From Aphrophora alni (Eukaryota > Arthropoda > Insecta > Hemiptera > Aphrophoridae), in assembly GCA_963513935.1 (NCBI GenBank), contig OY740772.1, forward strand, positions 104,183,989 through 104,247,988: DNA of 64,000 nt. Reading direction: 5' to 3'. A program made the translations under genes and the position numbers. Below are positions 44,548 through 57,074 of this stretch, in pieces; position 1 is the stretch's first letter; every line of letters starts with the position of its first letter. The notes under the pieces were generated by a model. That model ran no database searches. It saw nothing but the letters and a program-made list of their open reading frames with translations, and was not told the DNA's origin.

Positions 44548-46114
44548 ATAGTATACTGTTATGTCACTTACTGTTATGTCAAAATATTCAAGAATTGTTT
44601 TGTTTTTACTTTATTTCACTCCAATAACTTACATATTCTATTTTCTTATATATACGTAATAAAGAGAAAGTTATGATTTAAAAATTAGTGTCGAGTTTTT
44701 TGCAGTTATTATTCGTTGTAATCCCCACTAAGCCCAAAAAAGTGGTCAAAATCGACCTTTTGTTGTTTAATGTCTGCTCATAACAGCCTAAAAATATTAA
44801 CAAATTTTGATGTAAATGGTACCTGTACCAACTTTTCGTTTGGGTTGTTTTAACACGAGAAACTAATCAATAAGAGAGTTTATATTGATCGCACTATATG
44901 ACTAAAACATACCTAATGAATTTTGAAATTAAGGCAAGAACTTTGAGTTGATTGTAGTGGCACCAGTCAGACACATAATTACAGTTTTAGAAAGATGCAA
45001 GTTTATCGCTTCTAAAACTCAACAAGTAAGTTGCATCTAGAAGAGAATACCACTAGATTAAACTAAATTAGGTTTAAAATCAATCACCCAATACCACAAT
45101 TTTCAATCAAACAAGATTTATTTCCTTATGTACATTTCAGTAACATAGTTACCATCCTTAGTGGTTGAGTATTAAACAAACACTAATTCTATAAAGTGAG
45201 GTTCTTTAATAATAATTAAACAGTGTGCTCAAGAGTGTAGTGCTCTAAATAAGGAGTTCTCATAAAACAAAAACACATAACCGATTCTCAAAATCGATAT
45301 TACTCAAATGCAGCCTTTAAGAACCCAAGTAAAACACGTAATTTCTCAAAAACTGTTCGACCAATATCATACACAATTTAATGTAACGTGAATATTACAT
45401 AACCAAAACTAGTTTTCAAAATCATAAGCGACAGAAAATTTCGTTTCAAAAATAATTGGAAAAAAAATGAACCTTGTCAATGAAGTTATGGAAATTTGAT
45501 ATCAATCAAATACGATTATAACACAGCCAAAGCAAGTTTAGGCTCCACATACATATGTCTGTATGAGATAGTTACTGAAAATGATTACATTCTTTTTTTT
45601 AAACAAAATTTTCTTCAAAACCATAGTGATTTATTTTTATTTTTCTACTCCTCTGTACTTATTTAACCTACTGTAACCTTACCATAATTTATATACACTA
45701 TTTTTTATTTTTTTGCACAGTAAAATAATTAAAATTGTGTAAATTAGAAACTACCAAAAAAATCATCTTAAGGTATAATTCAATAATTTGCCTTATACTT
45801 GACACAAAGTAGTACCAATTACAAAATAATTAATACAAATCATGTTCCTTTGAACATATGGTTTACTGTAGCATATCCAGTTTATTTAATATTTCACTTA
45901 TTCAGACAGTTGTCTTCGCAGTCAATTAGCAAATATGTTTTTGATTAAACCATGTAACTCATATTGGATATCCAGTTACATCACTTGCCTTATAGGAGTT
46001 GCCGTGTATTGTGGTTTCTAGTGTACATGAGAATACAACAGACTGGGGTATTCAATATTTGCCACATCTAGTTTGTGACGTAAACACTTGCTCTCGCGTG
46101 ATTAAATTTATAGC
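44543..46114. other. no gene recognised
   Basis: 1.6 kb of AT-rich DNA with no ORF over 60 codons and no repeat that I could match. Confidence 0.45.
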
Positions 46115-46360
46115 CTCATTTATCCCGTTCTTGTTGAAAGGTGAAACCTTTCGGCCAACATAGCCATGAAACAAAAAAAGAAAAAAGAGTATAAAATAAA
46201 GACTCTAATAGGGTCAGGGTCGAAAGAGAACAAGAGTTGGTTCAGAGAGACCTGGTAGGAAAGATAAGGCGAATATAATTCAAGACAACATGAAGAAATA
46301 TGTAAATTCAACTAGGACCCTCGAAATTACCACAACAGTACTCAATATAAGCGAGCCCTT
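46115..46360 (+). repeat. dispersed repeat R copy
   Basis: 'ggtgaaacctttcggcc', 'gggtcgaaagagaacaagag', 'agacctggtaggaaagataa', 'caagacaacatgaag', 'ttcaactaggaccctcg', 'aaattaccac' and 'gtactcaatataagcgag' follow the R order. The minus ORF 46120-46311 lies on it. Confidence 0.75.
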
Positions 46361-47184
46361 AAAACTATCACAATATGCGAATACCCTGTACAATCTGCTA
46401 AAGATGCCTGTGAATTAAGTCCTTTAGTACTAATTTTAAATAGAGCAATGAACGCGTTCATGTACTTATATATGTGTCGACAGATTTTGAACACATAAAT
46501 ACCCTCTTTAACAATATAAACTGTAAAATTATTCAAGTATCGTCTTAACATCAAGGAAATAACTGATGGAATAGCAATTTTTGTCTGGATGTTTAGTTAT
46601 AAATACGAGAATTTACCTAAAAAGTAGTTTCTTGTTGATCACACTGTATAATACATGTAGGTCTAATATTAGTTTTAAAATAAAGTCATTACTCTGGGTT
46701 AATTATAGATTAAAATATGAACTAAATCTAATAAACTCTGAACTTAAGCTGAATGACATTGAGTTGTTTGTTGGTCAGCTACGGGAACCACCTTTACCCC
46801 AACTTACAGTTTGAAGATGCTAATTAGCCCTTCTCAAAGCTAACATACACTTAGTGCATTTCACACAGTAAAGTGTGTTTGTCATTAAAACTTGTTATAC
46901 TCGTATATGCCATTTCAAACAATGTGACAACTACGTCCTTATTCCGATTTTAAATAAATTATATACACTTGACAATATTTAAGCAGTTGTTTTCACAACT
47001 ATATTGTATGTTAAGTAGTTCATACGAACCTCTTATTGTAACCGCTCGTTAAAAATATCAAATGAAATTAAAAGATTTTTTAAATAAAGTAAAAAATATT
47101 TATGAGTAACGAATATACATTTTATTTTTCATGACTATAAAATTTCTCTTTGTATTCAGCTTCCACCATTATGTTTAATTTATG
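46361..47184. other. no gene recognised
   Basis: Opposing short ORFs (46342-46554 minus and 46581-46814 plus) show no motif. Confidence 0.4.
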
Positions 47185-47460
47185 CTTAATGTTTAAGTAA
47201 AGTAAAGTGAAGTGACACTACAAGGGGACACCGACATTCCTTGATGGCACTAATTAAACCTATTTTCTGCCTCTAATTATAATTACCCCAAATATTTCTC
47301 AATCGTTCACATTCCTTCCTCCCTAAACACTCACAGCATCATTAAAGGCCAAACCTCAGGAATGTGTAAAATTAGGCTTTTCAGTAAAAATTTGCCTTTA
47401 AAACTTGATTACTTTTATTTTCTCGCATAGACTAAGGATAGAGAAATTTTTCGCAAATAT
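47185..47460 (+). repeat. dispersed element D, 5' part, copy 2
   Basis: Matches 34130-34405. After about 47460 it departs from copy 1 and leads, through about 245 bp, into the 174-bp satellite. Confidence 0.75.
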
Positions 47461-47706
47461 TCCTTTTCATGTCCTCTGTGACTACTTAGCTGGGGATTCA
47501 TTAAACCTGCTATGCCAAGTTGTTAGAATCATTTCTGACATGCAAGAGTCAAATTACAGTCTGTTTTAATTTTGCAAAGATCTGACACTCAGAATCGACA
47601 GGTAAAGTGGATTTTCTTAGCACCCTCTAGCATGCACTTCGTCAAAATCCTTCCCTCAACGTTTTTGCTCTAAAAATCAGTAGCAGTTATTCTTGAATCA
47701 GAACCC

Positions 47707-50700
47707 ATATATACCCGCAGCAGTATAGTCAAGAAGTGATCAAGCTAAGTGAGGCGATTTCCAAACATGTTTAGGTATATGGTAGATGTGGCCAATGGTT
47801 TTTGTCGTTCAGATTCCAACTGACATTATACCCGTTGACATTATTATTGACATTATTCCAATTGACATTATTCCAATTCTATATATACCCGCAGCAGTAT
47901 AGTCAAGAAGTGATCAAGCTAAGTGAGGCGATTTCCAAACATGTTTAGGTATATGGTAGATGTGGCCAATGGTTTTTGTCGTTCAGATTCCAACTGACAT
48001 TATACCCGTTGACATTATTATTGACATTATTCCAATTGACATTATTCCAATTCTATATATACCCGCAGCAGTATAGTCAAGAAGTGATCAAGCTAAGTGA
48101 GGCGATTTCCAAACATGTTTAGGTATATGGTAGATGTGGCCAATGGTTTTTGTCGTTCAGATTCCAATTGACATTATACCCATTGACATTATTTTTGACA
48201 TTATTCCAATTGACATTATTCCAATTCTATATATACCCGCAGCAGTATAGTCAAGAAGTGATCAAGCTAAGTGAGGCGATTTCCAAACATGTTTAGGTAT
48301 ATGGTAGATGTGGCCAATGGTTTTTGTCGTTCAGATTCCAATTGACATTATACCCATTGACATTATTTTTGACATTATTCCAATTGACATTATTCCAATT
48401 CTATATATACCCGCAGCAGTATAGTCAAGAAGTGATCAAGCTAAGTGAGGCGATTTCCAAACATGTTTAGGTATATGGTAGATGTGGCCAATGGTTTTTG
48501 TCGTTCAGATTCCAACTGACATTATACCCGTTGACATTATTATTGACATTATTCCAATTGACATTATTCCAATTCTATATATACCCGCAGCAGTATAGTC
48601 AAGAAGTGATCAAGCTAAGTGAGGCGATTTCCAAACAGGTTTAGGTATATGGTAGATGTGGCCAATGGTTTTTGTCGTTCAGATTCCAACTGACATTATA
48701 CCCGTTGACATTATTATTGACATTATTCCAATTGACATTATTCCAATTCTATATATACCCGCAGCAGTATAGTCAAGAAGTGATCAAGCTAAGTGAGGCG
48801 ATTTCCAAACAGGTTTAGGTATATGGTAGATGTGGCCAATGGTTTTTGTCGTTCAGATTCCAACTGACATTATACCCGTTGACATTATTATTGACATTAT
48901 TCCAATTGACATTATTCCAATTCTATATATACCCGCAGCAGTATAGTCAAGAAGTGATCAAGCTAAGTGAGGCGATTTCCAAACATGTTTAGGTATATGG
49001 TAGATGTGGCCAATGGTTTTTGTCGTTCAGATTCCAACTGACATTATACCCATTGACATTATTTTTGACATTATTCCAAATTGACATTATTCCAATTCTA
49101 TATATACCCGCAGCAGTATAGTCAAGAAGTGATCAAGCTAAGTGAGGCGATTTCCAAACATGTTTAGGTATATGGTAGATGTGGCCAATGGTTTTTGTCG
49201 TTCAGATTCCAACTGACATTATACCCGTTGACATTATTATTGACATTATTCCAATTGACATTATTCCAATTCTATATATACCCGCAGCAGTATAGTCAAG
49301 AAGTGATCAAGCTAAGTGAGGCGATTTCCAAACATGTTTAGGTATATGGTAGATGTGGCCAATGGTTTTTGTCGTTCAGATTCCAACTGACATTATACCC
49401 GTTGACATTATTATTGACATTATTCCAATTGACATTATTCCAATTCTATATATACCCGCAGCAGTATAGTCAAGAAGTGATCAAGCTAAGTGAGGCGATT
49501 TCCAAACATGTTTAGGTATATGGTAGATGTGGCCAATGGTTTTTGTCGTTCAGATTCCAATTGACATTATACCCATTGACATTATTTTTGACATTATTCC
49601 AATTGACATTATTCCAATTCTATATATACCCGCAGCAGTATAGTCAAGAAGTGATCAAGCTAAGTGAGGCGATTTCCAAACATGTTTAGGTATATGGTAG
49701 ATGTGGCCAATGGTTTTTGTCGTTCAGATTCCAACTGACATTATACCCGTTGACATTATTATTGACATTATTCCAATTGACATTATTCCAATTCTATATA
49801 TACCCGCAGCAGTATAGTCAAGAAGTGATCAAGCTAAGTGAGGCGATTTCCAAACATGTTTAGGTATATGGTAGATGTGGCCAATGGTTTTTGTCGTTCA
49901 GATTCCAACTGACATTATACCCGTTGACATTATTATTGACATTATTCCAATTGACATTATTCCAATTCTATATATACCCGCAGCAGTATAGTCAAGAAGT
50001 GATCAAGCTAAGTGAGGCGATTTCCAAACATGTTTAGGTATATGGTAGATGTGGCCAATGGTTTTTGTCGTTCAGATTCCAATTGACATTATACCCATTG
50101 ACATTATTTTTGACATTATTCCAATTGACATTATTCCAATTCTATATATACCCGCAGCAGTATAGTCAAGAAGTGATCAAGCTAAGTGAGGCGATTTCCA
50201 AACATGTTTAGGTATATGGTAGATGTGGCCAATGGTTTTTGTCGTTCAGATTCCAACTGACATTATACCCGTTGACATTATTATTGACATTATTCCAATT
50301 GACATTATTCCAATTCTATATATACCCGCAGCAGTATAGTCAAGAAGTGATCAAGCTAAGTGAGGCGATTTCCAAACATGTTTAGGTATATGGTAGATGT
50401 GGCCAATGGTTTTTGTCGTTCAGATTCCAACTGACATTATACCCGTTGACATTATTATTGACATTATTCCAATTGAAATTATTCCAATTCTATATATACC
50501 CGCAGCAGTATAGTCAAGAAGTGATCAAGCTAAGTGAGGCGATTTCCAAACAGGTTTAGGTATATGGTAGATGTGGCCAATGGTTTTTGTCGTTCAGATT
50601 CCAACTGACATTATACCCGTTGACATTATTATTGACATTATTCCAATTGACATTATTCCAATTCTATATATACCCGCAGCAGTATAGTCAAGAAGTGATC

Positions 50701-51826
50701 AAGCTAAGTGAGGCGATTTCCAAACATGTTTAGGTATATGGTAGATGTGGCCAATGGTTTTTGTCGTTCAGATTCCAACTGACATTATACCCGTTGACAT
50801 TATTATTGACATTATTCCAATTGACATTATTCCAATTCTATATATACCCGCAGCAGTATAGTCAAGAAGTGATCAAGCTAAGTGAGGCGATTTCCAAACA
50901 TGTTTAGGTATATGGTAGATGTGGCCAATGGTTTTTGTCGTTCAGATTCCAACTGACATTATACCCGTTGACATTATTATTGACATTATTCCAATTGACA
51001 TTATTCCAATTCTATATATACCCGCAGCAGTATAGTCAAGAAGTGATCAAGCTAAGTGAGGCGATTTCCAAACAGGTTTAGGTATATGGTAGATGTGGCC
51101 AATGGTTTTTGTCGTTCAGATTCCAACTGACATTATACCCGTTGACATTATTATTGACATTATTCCAATTGACATTATTCCAATTCTATATATACCCGCA
51201 GCAGTATAGTCAAGAAGTGATCAAGCTAAGTGAGGCGATTTCCAAACAGGTTTAGGTATATGGTAGATGTGGCCAATGGTTTTTGTCGTTCAGATTCCAA
51301 CTGACATTATACCCGTTGACATTATTATTGACATTATTCCAATTGACATTATTCCAATTCTATATATACCCGCAGCAGTATAGTCAAGAAGTGATCAAGC
51401 TAAGTGAGGCGATTTCCAAACATGTTTAGGTATATGGTAGATGTGGCCAATGGTTTTTGTCGTTCAGATTCCAACTGACATTATACCCGTTGACATTATT
51501 ATTGACATTATTCCAATTGACATTATTCCAATTCTATATATACCCGCAGCAGTATAGTCAAGAAGTGATCAAGCTAAGTGAGGCGATTTCCAAACATGTT
51601 TAGGTATATGGTAGATGTGGCCAATGGTTTTTGTCGTTCAGATTCCAACTGACATTATACCCGTTGACATTATTATTGACATTATTCCAATTGACATTAT
51701 TCCAATTCTATATATACCCGCAGCAGTATAGTCAAGAAGTGATCAAGCTAAGTGAGGCGATTTCCAAACAGGTTTAGGTATATGGTAGATGTGGTCAATG
51801 GTTTTTGTCGTTCAGATTCCAATTGA
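47707..51826. repeat. 174-bp satellite array, 24 units
   Basis: The anchor 'cccgcagcagtatag' starts at 47714, 47888, 48062, 48236, 48410, 48584 and then every 174 bp to 51717, with one 175-bp unit (48932, an extra A). That gives 23 whole units and a truncated 24th ending near 51826. Units differ at very few sites: catg/cagg after 'tttccaaa', and a linked block 'aactg..cccgttg..attattg' (type A) or 'aattg..cccattg..atttttg' (type B). Each unit ends with four or five short 'ttgacattat(tccaa)' sub-repeats. Near-identity of units indicates recent expansion or homogenisation. There is no coding frame through the array. Confidence 0.98.
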
Positions 51827-51879
51827 CGTGACTAGAGGTTCCTCAACTTTTGTCATTGAATTGACTTTGATATTCGTGA

Positions 51880-52690
51880 AAGTTGGGGACTCATAGCCTA
51901 GATATAATTTACAAAATGGTCAAATCATTTTTTAAGCCTCAAATATTATTAAGTTCTCCATACGTTTGATAATTATGAAAAGCTCAGCAATATCAGATGC
52001 CAAAAATATCTTCTTTTTTCCTGAAATGTATGACCTTAGTTTATGAAATATTGTTTAATTAAAAGTAAGCCATGAAATGATTAAATCTACAAATCATTTA
52101 CCTTCTGAAAACTATTGTCTGTATACAATACCCTGAACCTGGTGATATTTAATTAAACTAACTCCGTTTCCTTTATTAATGATTTCTATTGTAGTTATTT
52201 ATGTATTAAGATCGTAAATTAGGTCTTTATCGCACGAGAGACTAATTTCTTGGGAAAGATAAAGACACTTTACACTCAAATTACACACATTATTTTTCCT
52301 ACAACTCCAGTTTACATTGACTTTAAGAGTAATTTTAACATAGAATATAAGCTCTAAAGAGAAGATTGTTTTATTCCCTTGTTTTTTGTTATAATAAATA
52401 TACAGTACACCATAACATTAGCTGTTTACATATCTTTTCATATATCTCTTGATTTTCCAGGCAACAAGTTTAAAGGTACTTCTTTAAGTAAAACAGTTGG
52501 AATATGTGACCACTCAAAATCATTTTCGTTCATTTTGAGAAACTCATCATTCTCGTTCAACTAATATGAAGATATAATTCTTACGTTTGACACAGTCTGC
52601 TTCCCGTTGCTCTCTCTGTAAAAGTCACTTTTATATTTCTATTATACAAAGTTAAATTATCTTTTATATATTCCTGTTGAATTTTGACTC
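51880..52690 (+). repeat. dispersed element D, 3' part, copy 2
   Basis: Matches 34680-35580. Together with 47185-47460 it brackets the satellite, so the array sits inside a D copy. The ORF at 52379-52564 lies on it. Confidence 0.7.
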
Positions 52691-53293
52691 TCAAAAAGAT
52701 TTAAATACATAAAATTATTCCAATTCTCAAAACTAATTTACCATTTTATACTTTAGAAACTGTTGTTACTTTTAAATATTTTTATAATAAATACCTTTCG
52801 CATTGCAATCTTTTTTGTTATAGCACATACCTAGATATTTCGCAGCACAAAGGCAGCACCTTCAGACTTGTCAATTATGAGTAAAAAAGCACACATTACA
52901 CATCACAAAACACTAAAACTAAAAAACATGTTTTAAACCGTTATTGTAAAAATTAACAATAAAACTATTTATTAAAATATAAGTAATACTAAGCAATGAA
53001 TATAAATAAATATATTTTTATTTCCTACTTTTATAGTGCTGATAAAGTTAGAAATAATAATATATTGTGGAAAACCCCTTATCAATACTTAATAAAACAA
53101 AACAGAGATCCATAGTCGGATGTAATGTTGAACAATCTAATGTATTTGAGTAGAACTTAAATGAATTATCAAACTTTGAATATTGAAATTTCCTACTGGA
53201 ACATATGTTTATCCGCCACAAAATCACAACTGTTGATAATAGTCGACGTGGGGTTGAATAATGCTCCATTTCCACAGCTAAAACATTAATTAA
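52691..53293. other. unassigned, with a doubtful hammerhead relic
   Basis: At 52830-52882 on the minus strand CTGAAGG, a GC-containing stem II region and GAAAT appear in hammerhead order, but two core positions differ. The minus ORF 53048-53275 has no motif. Confidence 0.3.
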
Positions 53294-54410
53294 ATAAGTA
53301 CGTACATTCTGTAAAACAACTAAATGTGTAGGTTTTTATTGTAACAAAATCTGCACTGACTACAAATAAATATCAATTTTATTATCGACAGGTTTAATGG
53401 ATATAATTTGCATTTAACTCACCCTGTACAAGAATGGTATTGATTCAAACGCTTTTTTTAGTTTACAATGTGTATAAATATTACAATCAAATATTACAAT
53501 CAAATATTACAATCAAATAGCACAAACAGAAACCTAGTGGTGATAACATTGACGTTAAATTAGGATTGTTTTTGTGATTACATCGCTGTGTAGTTTTCCT
53601 TAAGTCTCTTTGAATCTGGAACACAGCGAGTTATATATCCTACGATAAAGTTACATTCCTTGTTTGTTCTGTAAAGTTATGTAAAACAATATATAGAAAC
53701 CATTTTGATCATAATGTTTACGTGAATTATATGTCAGAATGAAGCTTTTCAGTATTTAATTCTACTACATAGTTTTTCCCTAAGATATAAAGGATGGCTA
53801 TACTTTGTAAATAGATTTTAGGGGATCACAATAATTTAGAAATATCTAGAATATGTTCTATAAATCTACAAATTTTAAACGATAGTACATTTTTTTATAT
53901 AAATACATACATTTTTAACACAACCGTTTAAATATGGCAGAAATTTTATATTAATTACTATAAATATCTCAATAAGCTTAATTTACACGAGACAAACATT
54001 TCACTATTTTAACTTCAACCTGTTTTAAAATCAACCATTTGGCATTGCATCTGTATGGGTATTTGTGTATTTGTTACGCAGTATGTAGGAATGGTTAAAA
54101 TATTTACTAACAAAATTGTATTCAATTAGAGTGACAATGTATGTACTTAGATAACAAAATATATAACTTTTAGAGGAAATTACAAAAGAGAAAACAGCAA
54201 ATAATAATTTATTTGGTAATTCTGTAACCTTATAAAACTGGAAAATGTTTTTATTGATATAAACGAAAACAAAAGTAGTAAGGTAGGAAGTTTAAATGTC
54301 TAGTCAGGTTAAAAGTTCGTACGTGAAATTTTATATAACATTTTTGTGTGTCTTCTGGTTACTCCTTCTCCACACTATTATATTAAATACATTGCAGAAT
54401 TCATTGTATT
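53294..54410 (+). repeat. dispersed element F, left copy of an inverted pair
   Basis: Reverse complement of 62945-64000: 'cgtacattctgtaaaacaac', 'tgactacaaataaatatcaa', 'acctagtggtgat', 'tgattacatcgctgtgtag', 'atcctacgataaagttacat', 'gaatgaagcttttca' and 'aaaatgtttttatt' correspond in reverse order. The copies differ by visible substitutions and indels. This copy has a 13-bp triplication ('attacaatcaaat') at 53479-53518 that the other lacks. Confidence 0.85.
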
Positions 54411-54674
54411 CTAGTAGTCTTAGAGCCATATAAAAACTATTTTACTAACTACCATTTTTAAACGGAGAAAAAATTATTAAAATTTATAAACAATATTTTT
54501 TCTAGTTACAAACGACCTTATTTCTAAATTGCATTTCAGATTTGGACGTACCTGCCGAACAAACACACAGACCAAATGCAAAACGGTCCATTTAAAACAA
54601 AAATTCATTTCGTAAGGCCAATTAATTTTAATAATTTAAATCTTTTCAAGTCTTCCCCTTAGCACTCCTGTTAC
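54411..54674. other. no feature recognised
   Basis: Short unassigned gap between F and I repeats. Confidence 0.4.
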
Positions 54675-55105
54675 CCAATACTTTATTTAGCGAAATGATT
54701 TTGTCAGGAAATTAAGAAAGGAAGACACGACACTAAACAAATCTAGATTCAATAAAATGGCGATTTGTTCATAATGAAAAGTGTCACGTGATAATTAAGT
54801 AAACAAACAAATTTAATTAAATAGCACAACCGTCAGATTAATTAAGTTTTGAGAGACAAGTTTCAGCCCTTGTGTAAAACCTATTAGGTTAAACAACACC
54901 CCGTGGTTTTCCCCCCTAAATGAGCAGTATTTAATTAAATAATGTTATATTTACTCTTAGACTGATTAAAGTTGTGTTTGTTTTCCTTTCAACTCATTGA
55001 ACCGTTTACTTAATAACTTGACTACAACACAGCTGTATAGTCTGAGCGAAGTGACAATTTAGTATATTTACGTGGTTTCTGTATTCCTTTTGTTCTGTAT
55101 CATCA
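54675..55105 (-). repeat. dispersed repeat I, copy 2
   Basis: Inverted relative of 31780-32215, with the blocks named there. Confidence 0.7.
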
Positions 55106-55744
55106 AAAATGAATACAAACTGAAGTGTAAGCAAAATATTATATACCACTCAATTTAACTATTTTAACAATTTTAGTTCTATTTACAGACAACAAAGTAA
55201 TAGTTGCAGATTTTTTTTATATTGTTAAAAATATATGTAACTTTTTTAACAATTAAATTAATACGTAGTAGTCAAAAACTTATTTAAATTTCTTATATAG
55301 TAACAGTTTTAAAACACTACAGAACACGCCTTACAGCAACAGTGAATGATAAGCACTGAAATGTTGCCTTTCAGAAGTGACTAAAAGTTGAAACTATAAA
55401 TGGGGTAATAATAACCAGTGGCTGACTAAAAAACAACTCACTCTTCTTGCCTCAATTATCAGAATTCATTCCCTTTGGTTTTGTAGATCTATTACCCAAA
55501 TTTAGTGATTTATGTACTTGATACTTGATACCTGATATTAGGTCTACATTTACGGTCCTACATAAACCGACTTGTTACATAATTTCCCGTATTTATAACT
55601 AAATATCCCACACAAAATTGCTGTGCAATCCGTGAACTGCAGTTTATCCAGTGATAAACGACGAAGTTTTAATGTTGAAAATGTATATTTTGACAGACTT
55701 TATTTATTTAAAATCTGTCGGTCCATGTATAAGTTCACGCCGAA
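55106..55744. other. no feature recognised
   Basis: AT-rich DNA. A small 'cttgatacttgatacctgata' triplication occurs at about 55518-55540. Confidence 0.4.
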
Positions 55745-55935
55745 TTTGGCAAGCCTGATAAAACCTAGTTGGACTTTTTCATGTTCTTGAGATAGATGAA
55801 ATTATCTTTCCTATCAGATATCTCTTGAGATATTTTGTTCTATCTCTATTTAGAGTATTCGAGGGTTTTTATTTTGTGTTCTTTTCTTTTTTATTTAAAA
55901 TCTGTAATGACGGAGATGTTTTTCGAATTTAAATA
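55745..55935 (-). repeat. dispersed repeat R copy
   Basis: Minus-strand copy: 'aacctagttggactttttca', 'tctttcctatcagatatctc', 'ttgttctatctc', 'gagtattcgagggtttttat' and 'gacggagatgtttttcg'. Confidence 0.7.
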
Positions 55936-56194
55936 ACAAGAAAATCAATACAATATAACTTCACGTTTGGTAACATGTTCATTGTTCAATTTTAAAAAAA
56001 AAGTACTGAAACATCCCTCTTAACGCTCAACAGGGTTTTAGGGTATTGTGATACCTTCAGGATCTCGCATATAGTGGTTATTTTCGTGGAAATATACTAC
56101 TTTATCCAATGTCAGATCTTGGCATCTCTGACATTCTCCGCCTAGCCTCCCAGTAGAGACAAAGCTGACCTCGCTCTTCCACGTTGAAGTATCG

Positions 56195-56380
56195 AGACAC
56201 CCTAGCTGGGTTTACATTTTTCTTTATTTAATCTTGGTTTAGATCCCTCTCCTTTATGTTTTATATCTCTTCGTCTAATCTTACACTATTTGTTCTCTTC
56301 CGACACTTACACTAAATGAGTGTTCTAGAGCTGGGGGTCTTTATTTTAATTCCTTTTCTTCCTATAAAAAAATAATAATA
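56195..56380 (-). repeat. dispersed repeat R copy
   Basis: Minus-strand copy: 'caccctagctgggtttaca', 'ggtttagatccctctccttt', 'tttgttctcttccgac', 'gggggtctttattttaatt'. It is the second R copy within 600 bp in the same orientation. Confidence 0.7.
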
Positions 56381-56688
56381 AAGATATAAATTAATGACGT
56401 CACAAGTGTTTACGTGTCACAAATTAGACGTAACAATATTGGATACGTTATCCTGTTCTATTATCCTTGTATAATTGCCTACACACGGCAACATCTGTGA
56501 AGTCAAATCTTTACATACATTGGAATCCAGTATGGTTTACATGGTTCAATTGGACACCCATTTACTTATTGACTGCGAAAGCAACTGTTTGAAAATAAGT
56601 AAATAAAAAATAAAGTGAGTAGTCCACAATATACAGTATAACAAACTCACAGAACACAATTCTCATAAAAAAAAAAAAATACGCCTAA

Positions 56689-56733
56689 GTATCAGACGCG
56701 TTTCAACGACAAGGTCGTCCTCTTCAGTGATAC
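56689..56733 (-). ncRNA. hammerhead ribozyme, identical to 29383-29427
   Basis: The minus strand is base-for-base the same 45 nt as the copy at 29383: 6-bp stem I (GTATCA/TGATAC), CTGAAGA core, ACGAC/GTCGT stem II, GAAAC and the ACGCGT loop with a GUC triplet. It would self-cleave an RNA read toward lower coordinates. Confidence 0.8.
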
Positions 56734-57010
56734 ACCAACCAAAACCACAACTGAATCCAACGTTGCGCCGAACCCCCATATTTATACAAAATGAAGGGGG
56801 CGTGGTTTATCATTTTACGCTGCCAAAGCGATAGTACGCGCCACGTGTCAATTTAACTATTTAAGATTTGACATATAACTGATACAAAATAATCGAACTA
56901 ACCCTACATTTAACATTATACATTACAATTTACATTAATATAGACATTTGCATAGGTCCTACGCCATTTCAACGTTGGATTCAGTTGTGGTTTTGGTTGG
57001 TGTAGCTGGT

Positions 57011-57052
57011 GTATCACTGAAGAGGACGACCTTGTTGAAACGCGTCTGATAC
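57011..57052 (+). ncRNA. hammerhead motif with 3-nt loss in stem II
   Basis: 42 nt. Stem I (57011-57016 with 57047-57052), CTGAAGA, GAAAC and GCGTC are intact, but three bases of the 3' strand of stem II are gone, so the helix shrinks to about 2-3 bp. It is probably weak or inactive compared with its inverted partner. Confidence 0.6.
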
Positions 57053-57074
57053 TTAGGCTTTTTTTATGATAATT

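Noticed and set aside
46581..46814. 77-codon ORF ending in a Pro-rich segment
   Set aside because: No homology pattern, splice context or repeated copy was found.
47707..51826. Satellite considered as a CRISPR-like array
   Set aside because: The whole 174-bp unit is conserved with no variable spacers, and the context is eukaryotic.
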